Positions 1-12,592 are shown, numbered from the stretch's first letter. The stretch: 64,000 nt of DNA from Membranipora membranacea (GCA_914767715.1 OU612069.1:25851387-25915386), one strand, 5' to 3'. Numbers and translations: made by a program. The notes: a model not told the origin generated them from the letters alone.

Positions 1-169
1 GAGTATAAATAAACATGACTATGTTCGACCTCATAAAAAGGTACGGAAATTCAATACTTGGGGGTGAAAATGGAATTGGGAGTTTACCAAGCATTATATG
101 AAACATTCTACTTGTTGATGAGGTTCAAACTTTGGAATACATCTTTGCATTCGATGAAGGGCTACCTAC

Positions 170-352
170 CTTTTCATCCTCTGTTACTGATGGATCTCTA
201 AGAAAATTTGCGATCTTCTCAGAAACGGCTTCAGCACGCCGTAAGCCAGACTCTACTTCTGCTTCAGTGAACTCATCTGCTCCTTTGCTGACGGTCAGAC
301 CAGTGAATAAAGCCAACAGAAGAAATATAAAAATATTGATATTAGCTGCCAT
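170..352 (-). CDS. Secreted Cys-rich protein, copy 1, exon 1 only (gene cut by left window edge)
   Basis: This is the first coding exon of the four-exon family described at 15140-16481. The ATG at 352 opens a strongly hydrophobic signal peptide (MAANINIF then a Leu/Phe-rich core, probable cleavage near TVS-K), followed by an acidic, helix-like stretch with the family motif EVESGLRRAE and the exon end EDEK. The splice donor is AAG|GTAGGT at 169-170, phase 0. Exons 2-4 would lie left of base 1 and cannot be assessed. The exon differs from copies 2 and 3 at two residues (Gly instead of Glu after SK, Asp instead of Asn before PSV), while the flanking DNA is visibly more diverged. Copy 1 is therefore an older duplicate than the 2/3 pair. 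Function unknown. Confidence 0.72.
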
Positions 353-417
353 ATTGATCACTCAGTTAGCTCAGGCTGACAAGAGATTGTTAGTGCATTA
401 CACAGTGAAGATTGCCT

Positions 418-425
418 TATTTATA
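418..425 (-). promoter_or_regulatory. TATA box of Cys-rich gene copy 1
   Basis: TATAAATA on the minus strand, about 66 bases upstream of the ATG at 352. It is conserved at the same distance in copies 2 and 3. Transcription start is inferred some 30 bases downstream, giving a short 5' UTR. Confidence 0.55.
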
Positions 426-1484
426 CTTATCTGGAACCTGTTTTGACAGCAACAAGGTCTGATTGGCTAATTGTTGGTAATATTATTTTGTGCACTTTGT
501 ATGGACAGTAGTGTATTTTTAGTTTGTTCACTTTGATTTGAAAATTACTAGGAAATACATTAAGTAGAGGTAACGGCACATGATTGTTGAGTTTGGTTTT
601 TAGTTTTTGGTAGAGCTGAAGAACTGGGCTGCCTCTAATTGTGCTACAGTGCTGAGGCGTTCTTCGATCAATTTAATAGATGCCGAGCTCAAAATCAAAG
701 CTGCAGATTTAATTATGAATAAATCATTATCTTGTCAAGCCTTTTCTTTCCTCCTCACAAGGCCAAATTTCTTGATCTAGGTGCTGTAATTCTGAGATAA
801 TGAATGACAGCACAGAACAGCCAAACCAATTCACAGCAAGAGATTAAAAAGCCTAAATTTTTTTTCATATTTTGAGATAGAATTGATATATCCATGCCGT
901 ATCTAGCTGTTAAAAATTGAAGTCGCATTATCATGATGATGAACACACATATTTTCAATGAGAACAGCCAATACTCAAATATGCATAAAATAATACATGG
1001 CAGCGACCGTTTATTGAGAACATTGGTCCTGTTTCCTATTGCAGCAACGATCATATGTAACTAACTTTAGATCCAGTGTTCATCTAAGCAGAACATACTA
1101 GATTTTGTGTTTTCAGCTTCATTATAAATTCTTTATTATTGTTCGAGGGTTGTGTAGCCTCGGCCATTTATCTCACACAAGAACTTAACGCCAGTGCAGT
1201 TTTTTTTATGTACAACTAAGTTACATATATATATATATTTCTTTATCATCCTCGCCATGATATGGTATGTAAAAATACAAATCAATCACTCAATCAATAC
1301 ACCATTGATATCACTTTCACTGCGATCTCCCCAGGGTGTCTACCTTATAATTTTCAATTTAATCTCTTTTAAATGATAACCAGGATAAATTAGGTATGCC
1401 TCTGAGACTTGACGCTGTTTTTTGATCCATCAACATTGGTTACACACAACAAAGACTGACTGGCATCTTTGAAAGTTTTAAATC

Positions 1485-2435
1485 ATTAAATCTAACCTTG
1501 CTACATTCTAAACACCTCTTAGCATCGACACTGATCTGATATGTCCTGCCAATAAGCAGTTTCAGGCAGGCTGGAGTCTTTAGATGGACAAGGATCACTT
1601 TATAACACATTAATATGAATGTTTTTCATTGGCATGGGTATGTAAATCAAACTCACCCATAAAACTAACTCAAGTTCCTTTCACAATATTGCACTATTTG
1701 ATTCCATTGATCCACTCTCATCTTCATCAAAACTGGTGTGTCGGGTTTGGAGTTATCTGTGCAAACTTATAATAAAATGACTATTTTCTTGCACATTTTT
1801 TAAGCTGTCTCTTGGACTATATCAGCAACGGAAAAAGCTCAACATTAGGATTCCTAAAATTGAAAGGTACTTTGATGCGTTTAAGTTAGATTTAATCCTC
1901 AGCCATGGGCATCACCCTCATTCAATACCAAAGGTGTTCAAAATTGTGGAATGACAGTATATTCTTCAACCAAGGTGAATGAGTACAAGACATGAATCAG
2001 TTTCTAAATTCAATCCTTACCTTAACCTTTGAACTTGCTGCTTTAATGTGGTCAGTCAACCACTATCTGGTGAGGATTAACCAACCTTCGGATAAGTTGG
2101 ATATATTTGCCTAAATTAACAACAAATTGGCAGCCCTTGACATTATATTGCCTTGTTGGCAAAAAGTGTCTTGACAATGATAAATATTGGTAATGACATT
2201 GTCATATTTGAGGCAAATTAATGAAACAAACATTTCATCCTTCGTGTTTGGCTTCAACAGTTTTAGTGGCAACATTGTCTTTTCCGCAAATCAACCCAGA
2301 TTTCAACTGTTGTTGCGTAAGCGGCATCTTAAACAGTATTTGCTTTAGGGGACCTCTAGAATGAGTGCCAAAGTAAACTGTCAAGTGTAATTTATTCCAA
2401 TTTATTCTACTTTCACTATGATGCTACCTAGCAAA
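1485..2435. other. Noncoding interval, nothing recognised
   Basis: AT-rich sequence with short chance ORFs only. I see no splice-supported exon, RNA gene or transposon terminus. Confidence 0.5.
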
Positions 2436-3320
2436 TAATATACTGTCAAACAGCTATGTTCTTCCTGTCCCTTGAAATAAGATTGAATAGAATTAGATTT
2501 TCAACGGACATTCTCACAACCTCATTTCCATCATGTACGTTTTTAGGCTCCTCCTTTTCACACTCAATCTCATTTGCAGAACTCTCTGCTTTATTTGGTT
2601 GTATTTCTCAAAAGTATGGATTGGAAAGGCCCTGTAGCAGGTAGTTTTAGGCCATATTAACCTGCAAACAACAACAATATCACTTTTATGTCAGTTTCTG
2701 TCATCTTAGTAAAATATTGATGCCAGGTTAATTTCCCTTGTTCGAGCAAAGCTTAGTCACTTTGACTCATTTATTATGCAAAATGAAGCATAGGCCAACT
2801 AGAAAATATTCATAGAAATAAATTAGAACACACTGTGTTATTATGACCTGCAAATCTAAGCCAAATATAATGCGGAATTGACAAGGCTAAACTTGGATCA
2901 ACAAGGTTAAACTTGTTACAAAAAGGAAGGTTAACCCTGTAAAAACAAGGTTAAACTTAGAAAACAATGGTAAACCTGGCACAATAAAGTCTAATCCGCA
3001 GCACCAAATAAACAGTCCTTGACATGATTATACCTTTCAGACCAGACAAGGACAGCTGTCAAGGCTTTCTTAGCGTCTGGTTAAAAACACTTTTTTTCCT
3101 CCTTTGTGTCAATTAGAATAATAGCCTTGAAAGTAACATTTGATTTCTACTTTGGTTTATATTGTTCACAGTGACATCTGCTAGCGCCCAGATTTCAGTT
3201 TGGCAGCATAACAGATGTCACCCAAACTTGAGATTCTAGTGCTCTTATGTTGCTGCCTTGTTTACTGTGAGAGTATTGTTGTGATAATCTAACATCAAGT
3301 TTTATCCTGATATCGAAAAG
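2436..3320 (-). repeat. Dispersed repeat family R, copy R1
   Basis: Reverse complement of the sequence at 9800-10436, and related to 4970-5560 and 7690-8900. The family carries a minisatellite core of about 20 bp repeated imperfectly (consensus near GTTTAACCTTGTTGTTACAA; here inverted at about 2880-3000). It also carries the phrase GACAGCTGTCCTTGTCTGGT. No protein can be read from it and I could not define clean termini. It looks like a non-autonomous mobile element. Confidence 0.6.
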
Positions 3321-4104
3321 TGAAATATCCTAAAACGCTTGACAACACTTTGTCTTTTGAAATGATGATGTTAATAGTCAAATTCCTCACCCATCCTCTC
3401 ATTTTCCCATTTGTCATGTCCAGCTGCCAGGCTAGGTAAATCAATGGCTCAGATGCAGTTACAAAAGATACCTGGGCACTAGGCACTACTAGGCCTGGGC
3501 ACATGTGGTGAACTTCCATTTTTGTATCTTGTGAGAAGACGTATCCTCACTATGTCCGTATTTGGAGATCCTGGTGTTAAATGTAACAATATAAGCGATC
3601 AGCTAATTACAGCTTCGCTGTGCTCAATCATGTGTAGCAAAGTCTAGCTATATACTAGAATTACAAGTTGGAATCATAGACAAATACCAAGTCTGCAGGA
3701 CCAGGAATTCAGCAGGCAATCACGTCAAGGGAAGAAAGCTCCTTGCCTTTTGGCATGTGGTCCAAATGCAAGTTGAAGTGAAGCCTGTACACAATTAAAA
3801 TCATTATTGAATAAAACAAATAGCAAGGATAGAGAGACCACAGTAGCTTGCTGTGCTGCTTATTTCCAGGCCACAGGTTGATTCTATTGTTATTATTTCA
3901 AGCTGACAATGAGATTGGGATTCATGATCGCTTTAGATAATGTCTTAATCATCAGCAGAACAAGGTCATGCTAACCTTTGAAGGTCTAATTGCGACCTTA
4001 GCCAGGATATCAATGACCTTATATAAAGATGCCAAGGCCTAAGGCGATTTCATATGCGTATGTATTGACAATGTAAAAGCCCTTGAGGTGGATATCATGT
4101 AGCT
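3321..4104. other. Noncoding interval with a repeat fragment
   Basis: About 3480-3700 is a diverged copy of the segment at 9360-9540, with a shared phrase around TATGTCCGTATTTGGAGATC. The rest shows no gene or RNA feature that I recognise. Confidence 0.45.
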
Positions 4105-5955
4105 GTGCGGCCAAGACAAAATTGTTGTTTGAATTGCAAGGCCCAAGGAAAGCAACATAAAGACTTTGCAAGGAGAAGTCATTTAATCACAATTGCTGTT
4201 TAGAAAAATAACACTGTGTCATAATTGAAAATGGCTGGTGTGTGATATCAGCTGCCTTGATATGCTGAGCCTATACCATTTGATTTTGATGTTTAGTTTT
4301 GTATTCAATTGACCGTGTCTTCTCGGCTGATACTTGAAAAAATATGAGTAATACTCAAATATCTTTAAAAAGAAGTTCTTGTTTGCCTAATATAATATCC
4401 GCAGTATCAATATTCATGCAAGTGTATAATTTTTAATTTCTTTGATGAAAAGATGTAAGTAGCTCCCAGGAATGGATGTGGAAAGGGCATTGTAGATAAT
4501 ATGACTATTGCACAGTAGCTGTACACCAAACTGCTGACTTGACAGTTGTCTATGATTGCAACTTGTAATCCTAGTAGAAAGCCAGGCTTTGAAAACCTGT
4601 GACATAGCTTGTTGACAGAATCTGATCTGCTATGATACATCGAGCTCGGGAGACCTTCCCAATGACTAGTTTGATTGTTGTAAGATAATTCGGCAGAATT
4701 TTCCTTGTAAACTAAACCTTACCTAAACGATCAGATCTTTCAAATGACAAAACTGTTGTAAAAAGTATGAGATATACTGTAGGATTTGACTTAGGGATAG
4801 ATGGTTTATCTTGAGATATGGTTAAAATGCGTTGTTCATACTGTACTCTGCACTGTGACCGGGCAATACAATGTGGGAGTCACTAGCTTCTGGATATCTT
4901 TGATGAAAATACAAAACAGTGCATAGCAATTCGCTTTGGATAAGATCTCGCTCCATTATGGTTAGATGTTAGATGAAATCTGGACGCTAGTAGATGTTAC
5001 TGTGAACAATATAAACCAAGGTTGAAATCAAACTTTGCTTACAAGGCTGTCATACTAATTGACACGAAGGACTATTTTTAACCAGACAATAAGAAAGCCT
5101 TGACAGCTGTCCTTGTCTGGTCTGAAATGTATAATCATGTCAAGGACTGTTTAATTGGTGCTGCAAAATTTGACTTTGTTGTGCCACAATTAACCTTGTT
5201 GTTACAGAGTTTACCTTTTTATTCGGAGTTTAACCTTGTGAGTTTGTTATTATATTTGGTTCTAATATATAAATGTTTTTTGGTATTTGGCTTATGCGTC
5301 ATTTTCCAAACGAAATGAGTCAGCGCCAATGTGATTAAGCAATGGTCAAACAAAGAACAAAAGTAATCCTGGCATGAACATTATGAACTTAGATGAAAGA
5401 AACTTGAATGAAAGTGACATTGTTGTTGTTTGCTGGTTAATATGATCTTGAAGCAACCAGCAACATGCCTTTTCCGGCAATATTATCATGAGAATCTTGA
5501 ATATTTCAACCAAATAACATTTAGTGTTCTGCAAATAACATTTAGTATGAAAAAGATGAACCCAACATTGTCAGTCCATAAGTTGGTTGACTAGATGCAT
5601 GGCTCACGGATCGGAAGCAAAAGTTTTATATTAATCATTGAAGCCAAATTTCAGTCTGGACATCCTAGAACTCGCTGGTATTTCTTGTCATGCGTTCTTT
5701 TGCCAAAACATAGCTCAGTCTCTGAGTAGGTCATATTTATTTCATGTTTTTCTGTATCACATACAAGTCACAGACTCTGTATGCCCAGGTGATTCAACCT
5801 CCTCGTATATAAAATCTTTGCAAAAGTTGGTCACAGGAAGCGGTCACATTGTATTGGATCAATTCAAATAAATTGGAATTATTACCATGATTTTTTGATT
5901 GTGCGAAAAAGCAAAATTCTAAATCTGATGGAGTTGTGAATTTAAAGGAAGCCAC
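4105..5955 (+). repeat. Direct-repeat block, left parental copy
   Basis: A block of about 1.85 kb present three times in the same orientation, at 4105, 25862 and 47618. This copy differs from the third by scattered substitutions and indels. For example it lacks the 24-bp stretch seen at about 26224-26248, and it has the ~70 bp missing from the third copy near 48460. Both internal junctions of the tandem duplication lie in this block. No coding content is supported. Confidence 0.85.
4970..5560 (+). repeat. Dispersed repeat family R, copy R2
   Basis: Contains the family phrases GACAGCTGTCCTTGTCTGG and the ACCTTGTTGTTACA minisatellite core. It continues into a segment with GTTGTTGTTTGC(T/A)GGTTAATATGG shared with R1 and R4. 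Confidence 0.55.
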
Positions 5956-7066
5956 CCAAACAAGGCTACTCATATAACTTATTGCTGAAGGGATATCGAT
6001 AAACTAGAGGAATGTGTGGAAACCTAACTCATTTTGCGACCGCAAAAAAAAATTTAAATAAATCGTACAAAGTATGAAGGATGATACTGTCTTGTAAGCA
6101 ATAGTGATGGCATAGTTAGCAGCTATAAAAAATCTAAAACATCGAAACTAAGTTGAATGGCAGTGATGGAACTTTCAGGAACCAATTTGCTGGTCTTCAG
6201 ACACTTTACTTCCAAAGCGAAGAATGGCAAGGGTGAATATAAAGAGGGGTATAATCATTGCAGTTATTTCATCAACACAAATGCTAGAGGACATTCACCA
6301 TCGGGTGTTTAGAACATGATTATATCCAGGTATTTTTCAAACAAACTATGTTAATTACGACGAAGAAGGAATATATTTTCTTTATCGAAAATATGCTAAA
6401 AAAATGCCCCCTCTATGAACCTTCGGCCCACTATTTCAATATAGATTTCTTTTCACCTCTTAAATGTGAGTGCAATATGCGTGATGGTGGCAGTTTGGCT
6501 TAGAAACTGCAGACTTTTTTCTTTCAATACTGGCATGCTGACCGGATATCAGATTGAAGGATAGAAGATGTGAATAACATAAAAGCCTATCATTGGCTGT
6601 GAACAATAGTTCTAAGTTTTCCTTACCAATTAGTTTTCCTAAGTTGGTTGAGGGAGGGCAACTTCTTATTCAGTTGACTTTGTTTATTTGTCATGTTTTG
6701 GGACTCATTGCCAAGGCAAGGAGAGTGTTATAAGGGCAGAAAAAAATCGGTTTTGTACCAAAAACTTTTTTATTTACCATGTTTTTGGAGGTCAAGTATG
6801 ATAAGCCCTCTTGATTTGTACCAATATTTAATTCCTTTTCCAAAAAATACTTCAGATTTGTTAGCTTATCATCTAACAGAGCCATGGCAATAGATATAAT
6901 TGCCTTTTCTTATTTACATCAATAGAGCATGTCAAGTTTTTATTGCCTTGAAAACTAGATCTATTTGGTTATTGGCTCACTTGGAGTTATGATGGGTAGC
7001 AACACATTGGGCAGATAATGAAAGCTAGAAGGCGTGATATTGGTGTTGAGGTGAAAACTTTGATTG
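5956..7066. other. Noncoding interval, nothing recognised
   Basis: The overlapping ORFs around 6690-6890 lie on both strands and are AT-rich without codon structure. I treat them as chance frames. The equivalent DNA in unit 2 is 27719-28829. Confidence 0.45.
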
Positions 7067-7461
7067 TTGACATTGGAGTGCTAGGTAGCATCATAGTGAA
7101 AGATAAGCAGAGAACATTGAAAGGTTTTCATTGTTTGCGGAATGCTGGGCTGTCTGTCCCCAATGCAAACTACAACACTGGCCGGATATACCAGGATAAG
7201 AGCAGCAGTACAACATCATTTGGCAGTTTCTAGAAAGATGACCCTACATAAAAATGATATGAACAATGACTATCGTTGGTTTATGTGTATCAGTAATATT
7301 CAGTACACTGTAACAAGTTCAGTTGAATCATTGGAAAGTTTTATAAACAACAAATGCGAACAGGGCAGACATGTGCACAGAACCTATCTCAATTATTGGA
7401 AAGCACAGAACTGATCCATTGCGATTCTACGTAGATGTGCAATGATTATGTTCATCACTCA
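7067..7461 (+). repeat. Direct repeat D, copy 1
   Basis: About 0.4 kb repeated in the same orientation at 10438-10846. An open frame (VLGSIIVKDKQRT... to ...TSFG[S/N]F stop) survives with substitutions in both copies, which hints at an old coding relic. I do not recognise the protein. The unit 2 copy is at 28830-29224. Confidence 0.6.
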
Positions 7462-7689
7462 GAGTGAGATGAGCTGGATGATCATGTTATGATTGTCTGC
7501 CTGTTATCATTTTGATTGAGTAGACTGTAATGCTATTTGGTTAAGGTCTCGCTCCATTATGGTTAGATGTTTGAACTTTCAATTCTTGTGATTCAGAGAC
7601 AAAAACATTAAGGCAAAAGTCACACATCTCATATGATGAGTTAAAGTGAGATATGGTGAGATAGAGATCAATCGTCTATATGTCAGGAT

Positions 7690-8900
7690 AAAACTTGTAG
7701 CTAGATTATCACGACCACACTTTCACAGTAAACAAGACAGCAACATAACAGCACTAGAATATCAAGTTTGGGTGACATCCGTGGTACTGCAAGCCTTAAT
7801 CTGGGGGGTCTTTCAACTAGAAACAGCCAAAATCGCAATATTATCGCTCACTCACTGAGTGAGCGATACCTGCTAGGGGTCTCGCTTTCAGATCGCTCAG
7901 TCACTTGATGGAACTATATACATTCTGAGTGAGCGATTTGGGAGCGATTTTCTCTAATTGAAACACCAAGTGAGTGATAATTTTGAGCGATGTGATAGTG
8001 ATGTGATAGTGATAACTTGCTTTAGTACAGGATCACTCTTTCTAATTGAAAGACCCCCCTGGACGCTAGCGGATTTTATTGGAAAAATATGAACCAAAGT
8101 AGAAATCAAATGCTGCCTCCAAGGCTGTCATGCTAAATGACACAAAGGAGGAAAGAGAGTGTTTTTAACCAGACGATAAGAAAGGATAAAATAGAATGAA
8201 ACTTGATGTTAGATTATCACAACAACACTCTCACAGTAAACAAGGCAGCAACATAAGAGCACTAGAATCTCAAGTTTGGTGACATCTGTGATGCTGCCAA
8301 ACTGAAATCTGGGCGCTAGCAGATGTCACTGTGAACAATATAAACCAAGATAGAAATCAAATGTTGCTTTCAAGGCTATTATACTAATTGACACAAAGGA
8401 GGAAAGAGAGTGATTTTAACAAGACAATAAGGAAGCCTTGACAGCTGTCCTTGTCTGGTCTGAAATGTATAATCATGTCAAGGACTATTTATTTGGTGCT
8501 GCGAACTTGACCTTGGTACAGGGTTAACCTTGTGGTTAAGAGTTTAACCCTGTTGATCCAAGTTTAGCCTTGTCAATTTGGCTTAGATTTGCAAGTCGTA
8601 GCACACAAAATTTATTTTTTATCTATGAATATTTTCTAGTTGGCCTACGCTTCATTTCGCATATGAAATTGGTCAGTGCTGAAGTGACTAAGCTATGCTT
8701 AAGCAAAGTCTGGCTATATACTAGGCTTAATGTCACAGTTATATACAACGATCAAGTCCGCAGTTTTGAGTAAAGCTACTGTGCAATAGCCTTATCAACA
8801 ATGTCCTCTCAACATCGATTCATTGGTGTCATACGCTGTAGTGAGCTAGAGCTACTTATATCTTATTCATCAATGAAATGTAAAAATCATACTATTTATG
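7690..8900 (+). repeat. Dispersed repeat family R, copy R3, internally duplicated and split by a MITE
   Basis: 7690-7803 and 8210-8320 are homologous halves, both with the phrase CAGTAAACAAG(A/G)CAGCAACATAA. The first half is interrupted by the MITE at 7804-8058. The minisatellite core lies at about 8500-8570. The right end resembles, in inverted form, the segment at 9240-9400. Confidence 0.6.
7804..8058 (+). mobile_element. 255-bp Harbinger-like MITE with 3-bp target-site duplication
   Basis: Terminal inverted repeats begin GGGGGTCTTTCAA(C/T)TAGAAA and end with the reverse complement ...TTGAAAGACCCCC. The element is flanked by CTG on both sides (7801-7803 and 8059-8061). The unoccupied site exists nearby: family R copies read AAATCTGG(A/G)CGCTAG at about 4976 and 8303, which gives the insertion and the duplication directly. 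Inside are several GTGAGCGAT-like repeats in both orientations. It has no coding capacity. A 3-bp duplication and G-rich termini fit PIF/Harbinger, although that superfamily usually targets TWA; the superfamily is inferred. Confidence 0.85.
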
Positions 8901-9799
8901 TGTGTTGATACTGTGAATCTTCCCTTGGCTTCCAAATCCCTGGTTACTTTAAATTAAATTTTAATCATATCAAGCTAATAACAGGCAGAAAACCAGAGAT
9001 ACCAGCAGGATTTTGATAGCCTATAGCTTACAAAAAGTAATCCAATTTAGGATTATAAATTGTGAGATGCAAATGGTGTAGTGTCAAATGTGATGCACAA
9101 TTTTTTCAGGACTTAATTTTGGGCATATGAAAGTATTTCTCGAGTTGACTTAAATTGTAAACCAAAGATAAATAATCTACATTTCTCAGGGAACAGCATC
9201 GCTAGAATTACCTTTGTGTTACAGATTTACAAACAATTCATGTATGATTTATGCATTCCAAATGACCATAGATAATTGATGGTAAAAGGACATTGTAGAT
9301 ATCTCTATTGCACAGTAGCTGAAAGCCAAACTTTGGACTTAATCGTTGTCTAAACTTGTGACTCGTTACCCTAGTATATAGCCAGACTTTGCTACACTTG
9401 ATTGAGCCTGGCGAAGTTGTAATTAGCTGATGGCTTACATTGTTACATTTAACACCAGGATCTCCAAATACGGACATAGTGATACAAGATAAGATACAAA
9501 AATGGAAGTTCACCACATGTGCCCAGGCCTAGTTGTGCCTAGGCAGGTTATACAATAAGTTACATTTTGCTAGCTCAGCAGATCAAGGTTAAATAAACAA
9601 AACAACACTGAGTAAGCTACGAAATTACAAAAACATGTTTTCCCCACATGTACAGTTTATAAACACTAACTTAATTTGTAAGTGCGACGTCAATAATAAT
9701 CATAAATAAATTGATAAATACTGGGTCAAACAGGTTGCCGATTACCTACGCTTTTAAATACCAGTATAATAACTAAAAATGGTAACTGTCAGGAGTTAC
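8901..9799. other. Noncoding interval with an inverted repeat R fragment
   Basis: 9238-9540 is a dispersed fragment related to 3480-3700 and to 4445-4600. The minus-strand ORF here is repeat sequence, not a gene. Nothing is recognised in 9541-9799. Confidence 0.45.
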
Positions 9800-10436
9800 G
9801 AAAATGCTCCTGACACTGTCCTTGACTGGTCTAACATGTATATTCATGTCAAGGACTGTTTATTTGGTGCTGCGAATTTGACCTTATTGTGCCACATTTA
9901 AAGTTGTTTTTCTAAGTTTAACTTGTTTTTACAGGGTTAACCTTGTTGTTACAAGTTCAACCTTGTTGATCCAAGTTTAGCATTGTCAATTCCGCATTAT
10001 GTTTGGCTTAGATTTGCAGGTCATAATAACACAGTGTCTTCTATTTTATTTCTATGAATATTTTCTAGTTGGCCTATGCTTCACTTTGCAAAAGAAATGA
10101 GTCAAAGTGACTAAGCTTTGCTCGAACAAGGGAAATTAACCTGGCATCAATATTTTACTTAGATGACAGAAACTATCATAAAAGTGATATTGTTGTTGTT
10201 TGCAGGTTAATATGGCTTAAAACCACCTGCTACACGGCCTTTCCAATCCATAATTTTGAAAAATACAATCAAATAAAGCAGAGAGTTCTGCAAATGAGAT
10301 TGAGCGTGAAAAGGAGGAGCCTAAAAACGTACATGATGGAAATGAGGTTGTGAGAATGTCAAGTGAGAATTAAATTCTATTCGATCTTATTTCAAGGGAC
10401 AGAAGAACATAGCGTTTGACATTATATTATTTGCTA
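9800..10436 (+). repeat. Dispersed repeat family R, copy R4
   Basis: Inverted counterpart of R1 (2436-3320), with the minisatellite core at about 9890-9985. It shares the downstream segment ending near TTTGACATTATATTATTTGCTAG. Confidence 0.6.
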
Positions 10437-10437
10437 G

Positions 10438-10846
10438 GATATTGCAGTGCTAGGTAGCATCATAGTGAAAGATAAGCAGAGAACATCGAAATGTTTTCAT
10501 GGTTTGCGGAAGATGGGGCTGTGCATCCCCAATGCAGACTATAACACTGGCCGGAAATACCAGCATAAGAGCAGCAGCACAACATCATTTGGCAATTTCT
10601 AGAAAGATGACCGAAAAATGTGACCCTACATGAAAATAATAATTGAAAAATGGCTACCCTTGACTTATGTGTATCAGTAATATTCAGTACACTGTAACAA
10701 GTTCAGTTGAATCATTGGGAAGGTTTATAAACACCAAATGCGAACAGGGCAGACATATGCACAGAACCTATCTCAATTATTGGAAAGCACAAAACTGATC
10801 TGTTGCGATTCTATGTAGTTGTGCAATGATTATGTTCATCACTCAT
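10438..10846 (+). repeat. Direct repeat D, copy 2
   Basis: Same-orientation copy of 7067-7461, roughly 90% identical by eye, lying directly upstream of the retroelement remnant. Unit 2 counterpart: about 32206-32614. Confidence 0.6.
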
Positions 10847-11002
10847 ATCAATGTAGATTATGTGACTTAATGGGAGTATATATTTATATTCCATTGTTTA
10901 TTTTGGAGAAGAATAAGTCCTTATGAATTTTACCCAGAAAACAGAAATATTGATAAAATATGGTGTAGAATTAAAAGGACATGTAACTGAAAATCAAGAA
11001 CG

Positions 11003-12480
11003 ATGACAGGTAAAATTACGAAGTATACACAGGCACTAATTAGCAGTAAAACATTAGACAATCCTTCACCTGAAATATTCACCCCTCTACTTACTGCAGT
11101 TGCAACACCTCAACCTACCACACAAACTGCTTCAACAATACACTTCAGTGTCACACCACCTGCATTTGTGTCTGATCAAGCTGCATTCAATCTGCAGCGC
11201 ATAACGCATATGCCAACCTCAGTAGGCAATTATCAGTCCACTTATTCCCAGGTTAGTCAAGCCCATAGGGGACCATATCCCGGCCCAAATTTACCGGTAC
11301 AGCCCTTGGGAGGTCATTATCAGTCTAGGGGGATAGCTAGTCAGACTAATCCCCAACCATGGTTAGATCAAGGGTCAAGGGGGACAACCAGTCCAATCAT
11401 ACCCCAACCCGAGTCTGAACATCACACATAGGGGACAACTTCCCAGCTCCCACCTCCACCATTACCTCCATTATGGTCGCATCAGACAGGGGAGACAACT
11501 ACAAACCTACAAACCCAACACTATCCTTTGACACAGACAGGGGAGGTAACTACACATACCCAACCTCATTCGTCTAATCGCCGGTCATGGGGGACAACTC
11601 CTCAGTTCTCAACCATATCAGGGTATAATCAGTAGTCGAGCGAGACAACTCAGCCCTATCTGGGCCATCAGTCCTCAGTTGTTACTCAATCTATTGGTAG
11701 TAGGAATCCATCAATGCCTGGTGTTGCCTATCATGGTTTTGGGGCAACTCCTAATCTCTATCCCTCTGTCATTAATTTGGTGTCTCAACCGATCAACCCA
11801 CACTCTGCTGCCTCCAGTGTCAGTGCACCAGTTGGTGTACATGCCGCTCATCAGTCAATTCTAAGGGAATCCAATCATGGTTTTGGGACAACTCCTTATC
11901 CCTATCTTCATGGCGATCATTCAGTGCCTCAACCAGGCTTCTCTCGCTCTGTTTTGCCTACACCAGTGGTGAACCCACTAATATACATGGTACTCATCAT
12001 TCAGTCTCTAGTGCATCTCATGGGTCTAGGATAACTCATAACTTGTATACATTCTGTTTCTCAGCCCAGCAACCCTCACCTAGTCACTCACAATAGTGAT
12101 GCGCCACCTGGTACACACAGGACTCACATCCAACACTCAGGTGTTGTCTCTCATGATACTTGGATAACTCCTAATTTGTACTCAACTGGTATACACCCTG
12201 TTCCTCAGCCCAGTAACCCACACCCAGTCACTTACAATAGTTGTGTGCTACCTGGTGCACACAGGACTCATAAACCACACCCAGGCACCTACAATAGTGA
12301 TGTGCCACCAGGTGCACACAGGATACATAACCCACAATCAGGTGTTGCCTCTCATGATACTGGGATAACTCCTAACTCGTACTCAACTGGTATACATTTG
12401 GTTTCTCAGCCCAGTAACCCACACCTAGTCACTCACAATAGTGATGTACCACCTGGTAACCAAGTGGCAATCAACATTTG
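11003..12480 (+). pseudogene. BEL/Pao retroelement remnant, gag-side low-complexity region
   Basis: Several short plus-strand frames encode Ser/Thr/Pro/Gln/His-rich sequence, broken by stops and frame changes (first frame 11003-11431). It lies directly upstream of, and in the same direction as, the protease/RT remnant, so I assign it to the gag/linker portion of that element. No zinc knuckle is visible. An in-frame TAG at 11633-11635 reads CAG in the unit 2 copy, so this copy acquired that stop after duplication or the other lost it. The assignment rests on position, not on a recognised Gag domain. Confidence 0.45.
12055..12470 (+). repeat. Imperfect coding tandem repeat (Ser/Pro/His-rich)
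   Basis: Phrases CTCAGCCCAG(C/T)AACCC, CACAATAGTGATG and CACACAGGACTCA recur at irregular spacing. They encode repeats of the type QPSNPHPVT / SDVPPGAHR / SHDTGITPN. The repeat is also present in unit 2 (about 33823-34238). Confidence 0.6.
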
Positions 12481-12592
12481 ATTTACTCGTTGAAAGCAAA
12501 TCTCTGCAACCTCACCAAAAGTCAGCGGATAATGCATCTTCTACTGAAGCAGCAGTAACTCACAGCATCAGCTCTGAAAATGGCCTAGGGCT

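Larger units (their letters stand above)
1..1484. repeat. Diverged segmental copy of the gene region at 16131-17500
   Basis: The first 1.48 kb aligns end to end with 16131-17500 and 37898-39265, at roughly 94% by eye over the first few hundred bases. It holds exon 1 of copy 1 and its upstream flank. Around 1216-1360 it has about 120 bp absent from the other copies, including a (AT)n run. Homology stops at about 1484, after which the sequences are unrelated. Bases 480-1484 contain no supported gene. Confidence 0.8.

Noticed and set aside
132-446. Plus-strand 104-aa ORF over copy 1 (also 16261-16593, 38028-38360)
   Set aside because: It is the antisense shadow of exon 1 of the Cys-rich gene; splice sites and diverged paralogues support the minus strand.
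5100-5318. 72-aa ORF starting MTAVLVWSEMYNHV
   Set aside because: It lies in family R repeat and translates the minisatellite core; other R copies do not keep the frame.
6691-6893. Overlapping ORFs on both strands
   Set aside because: AT-rich, mutually antisense, no splice or domain support.
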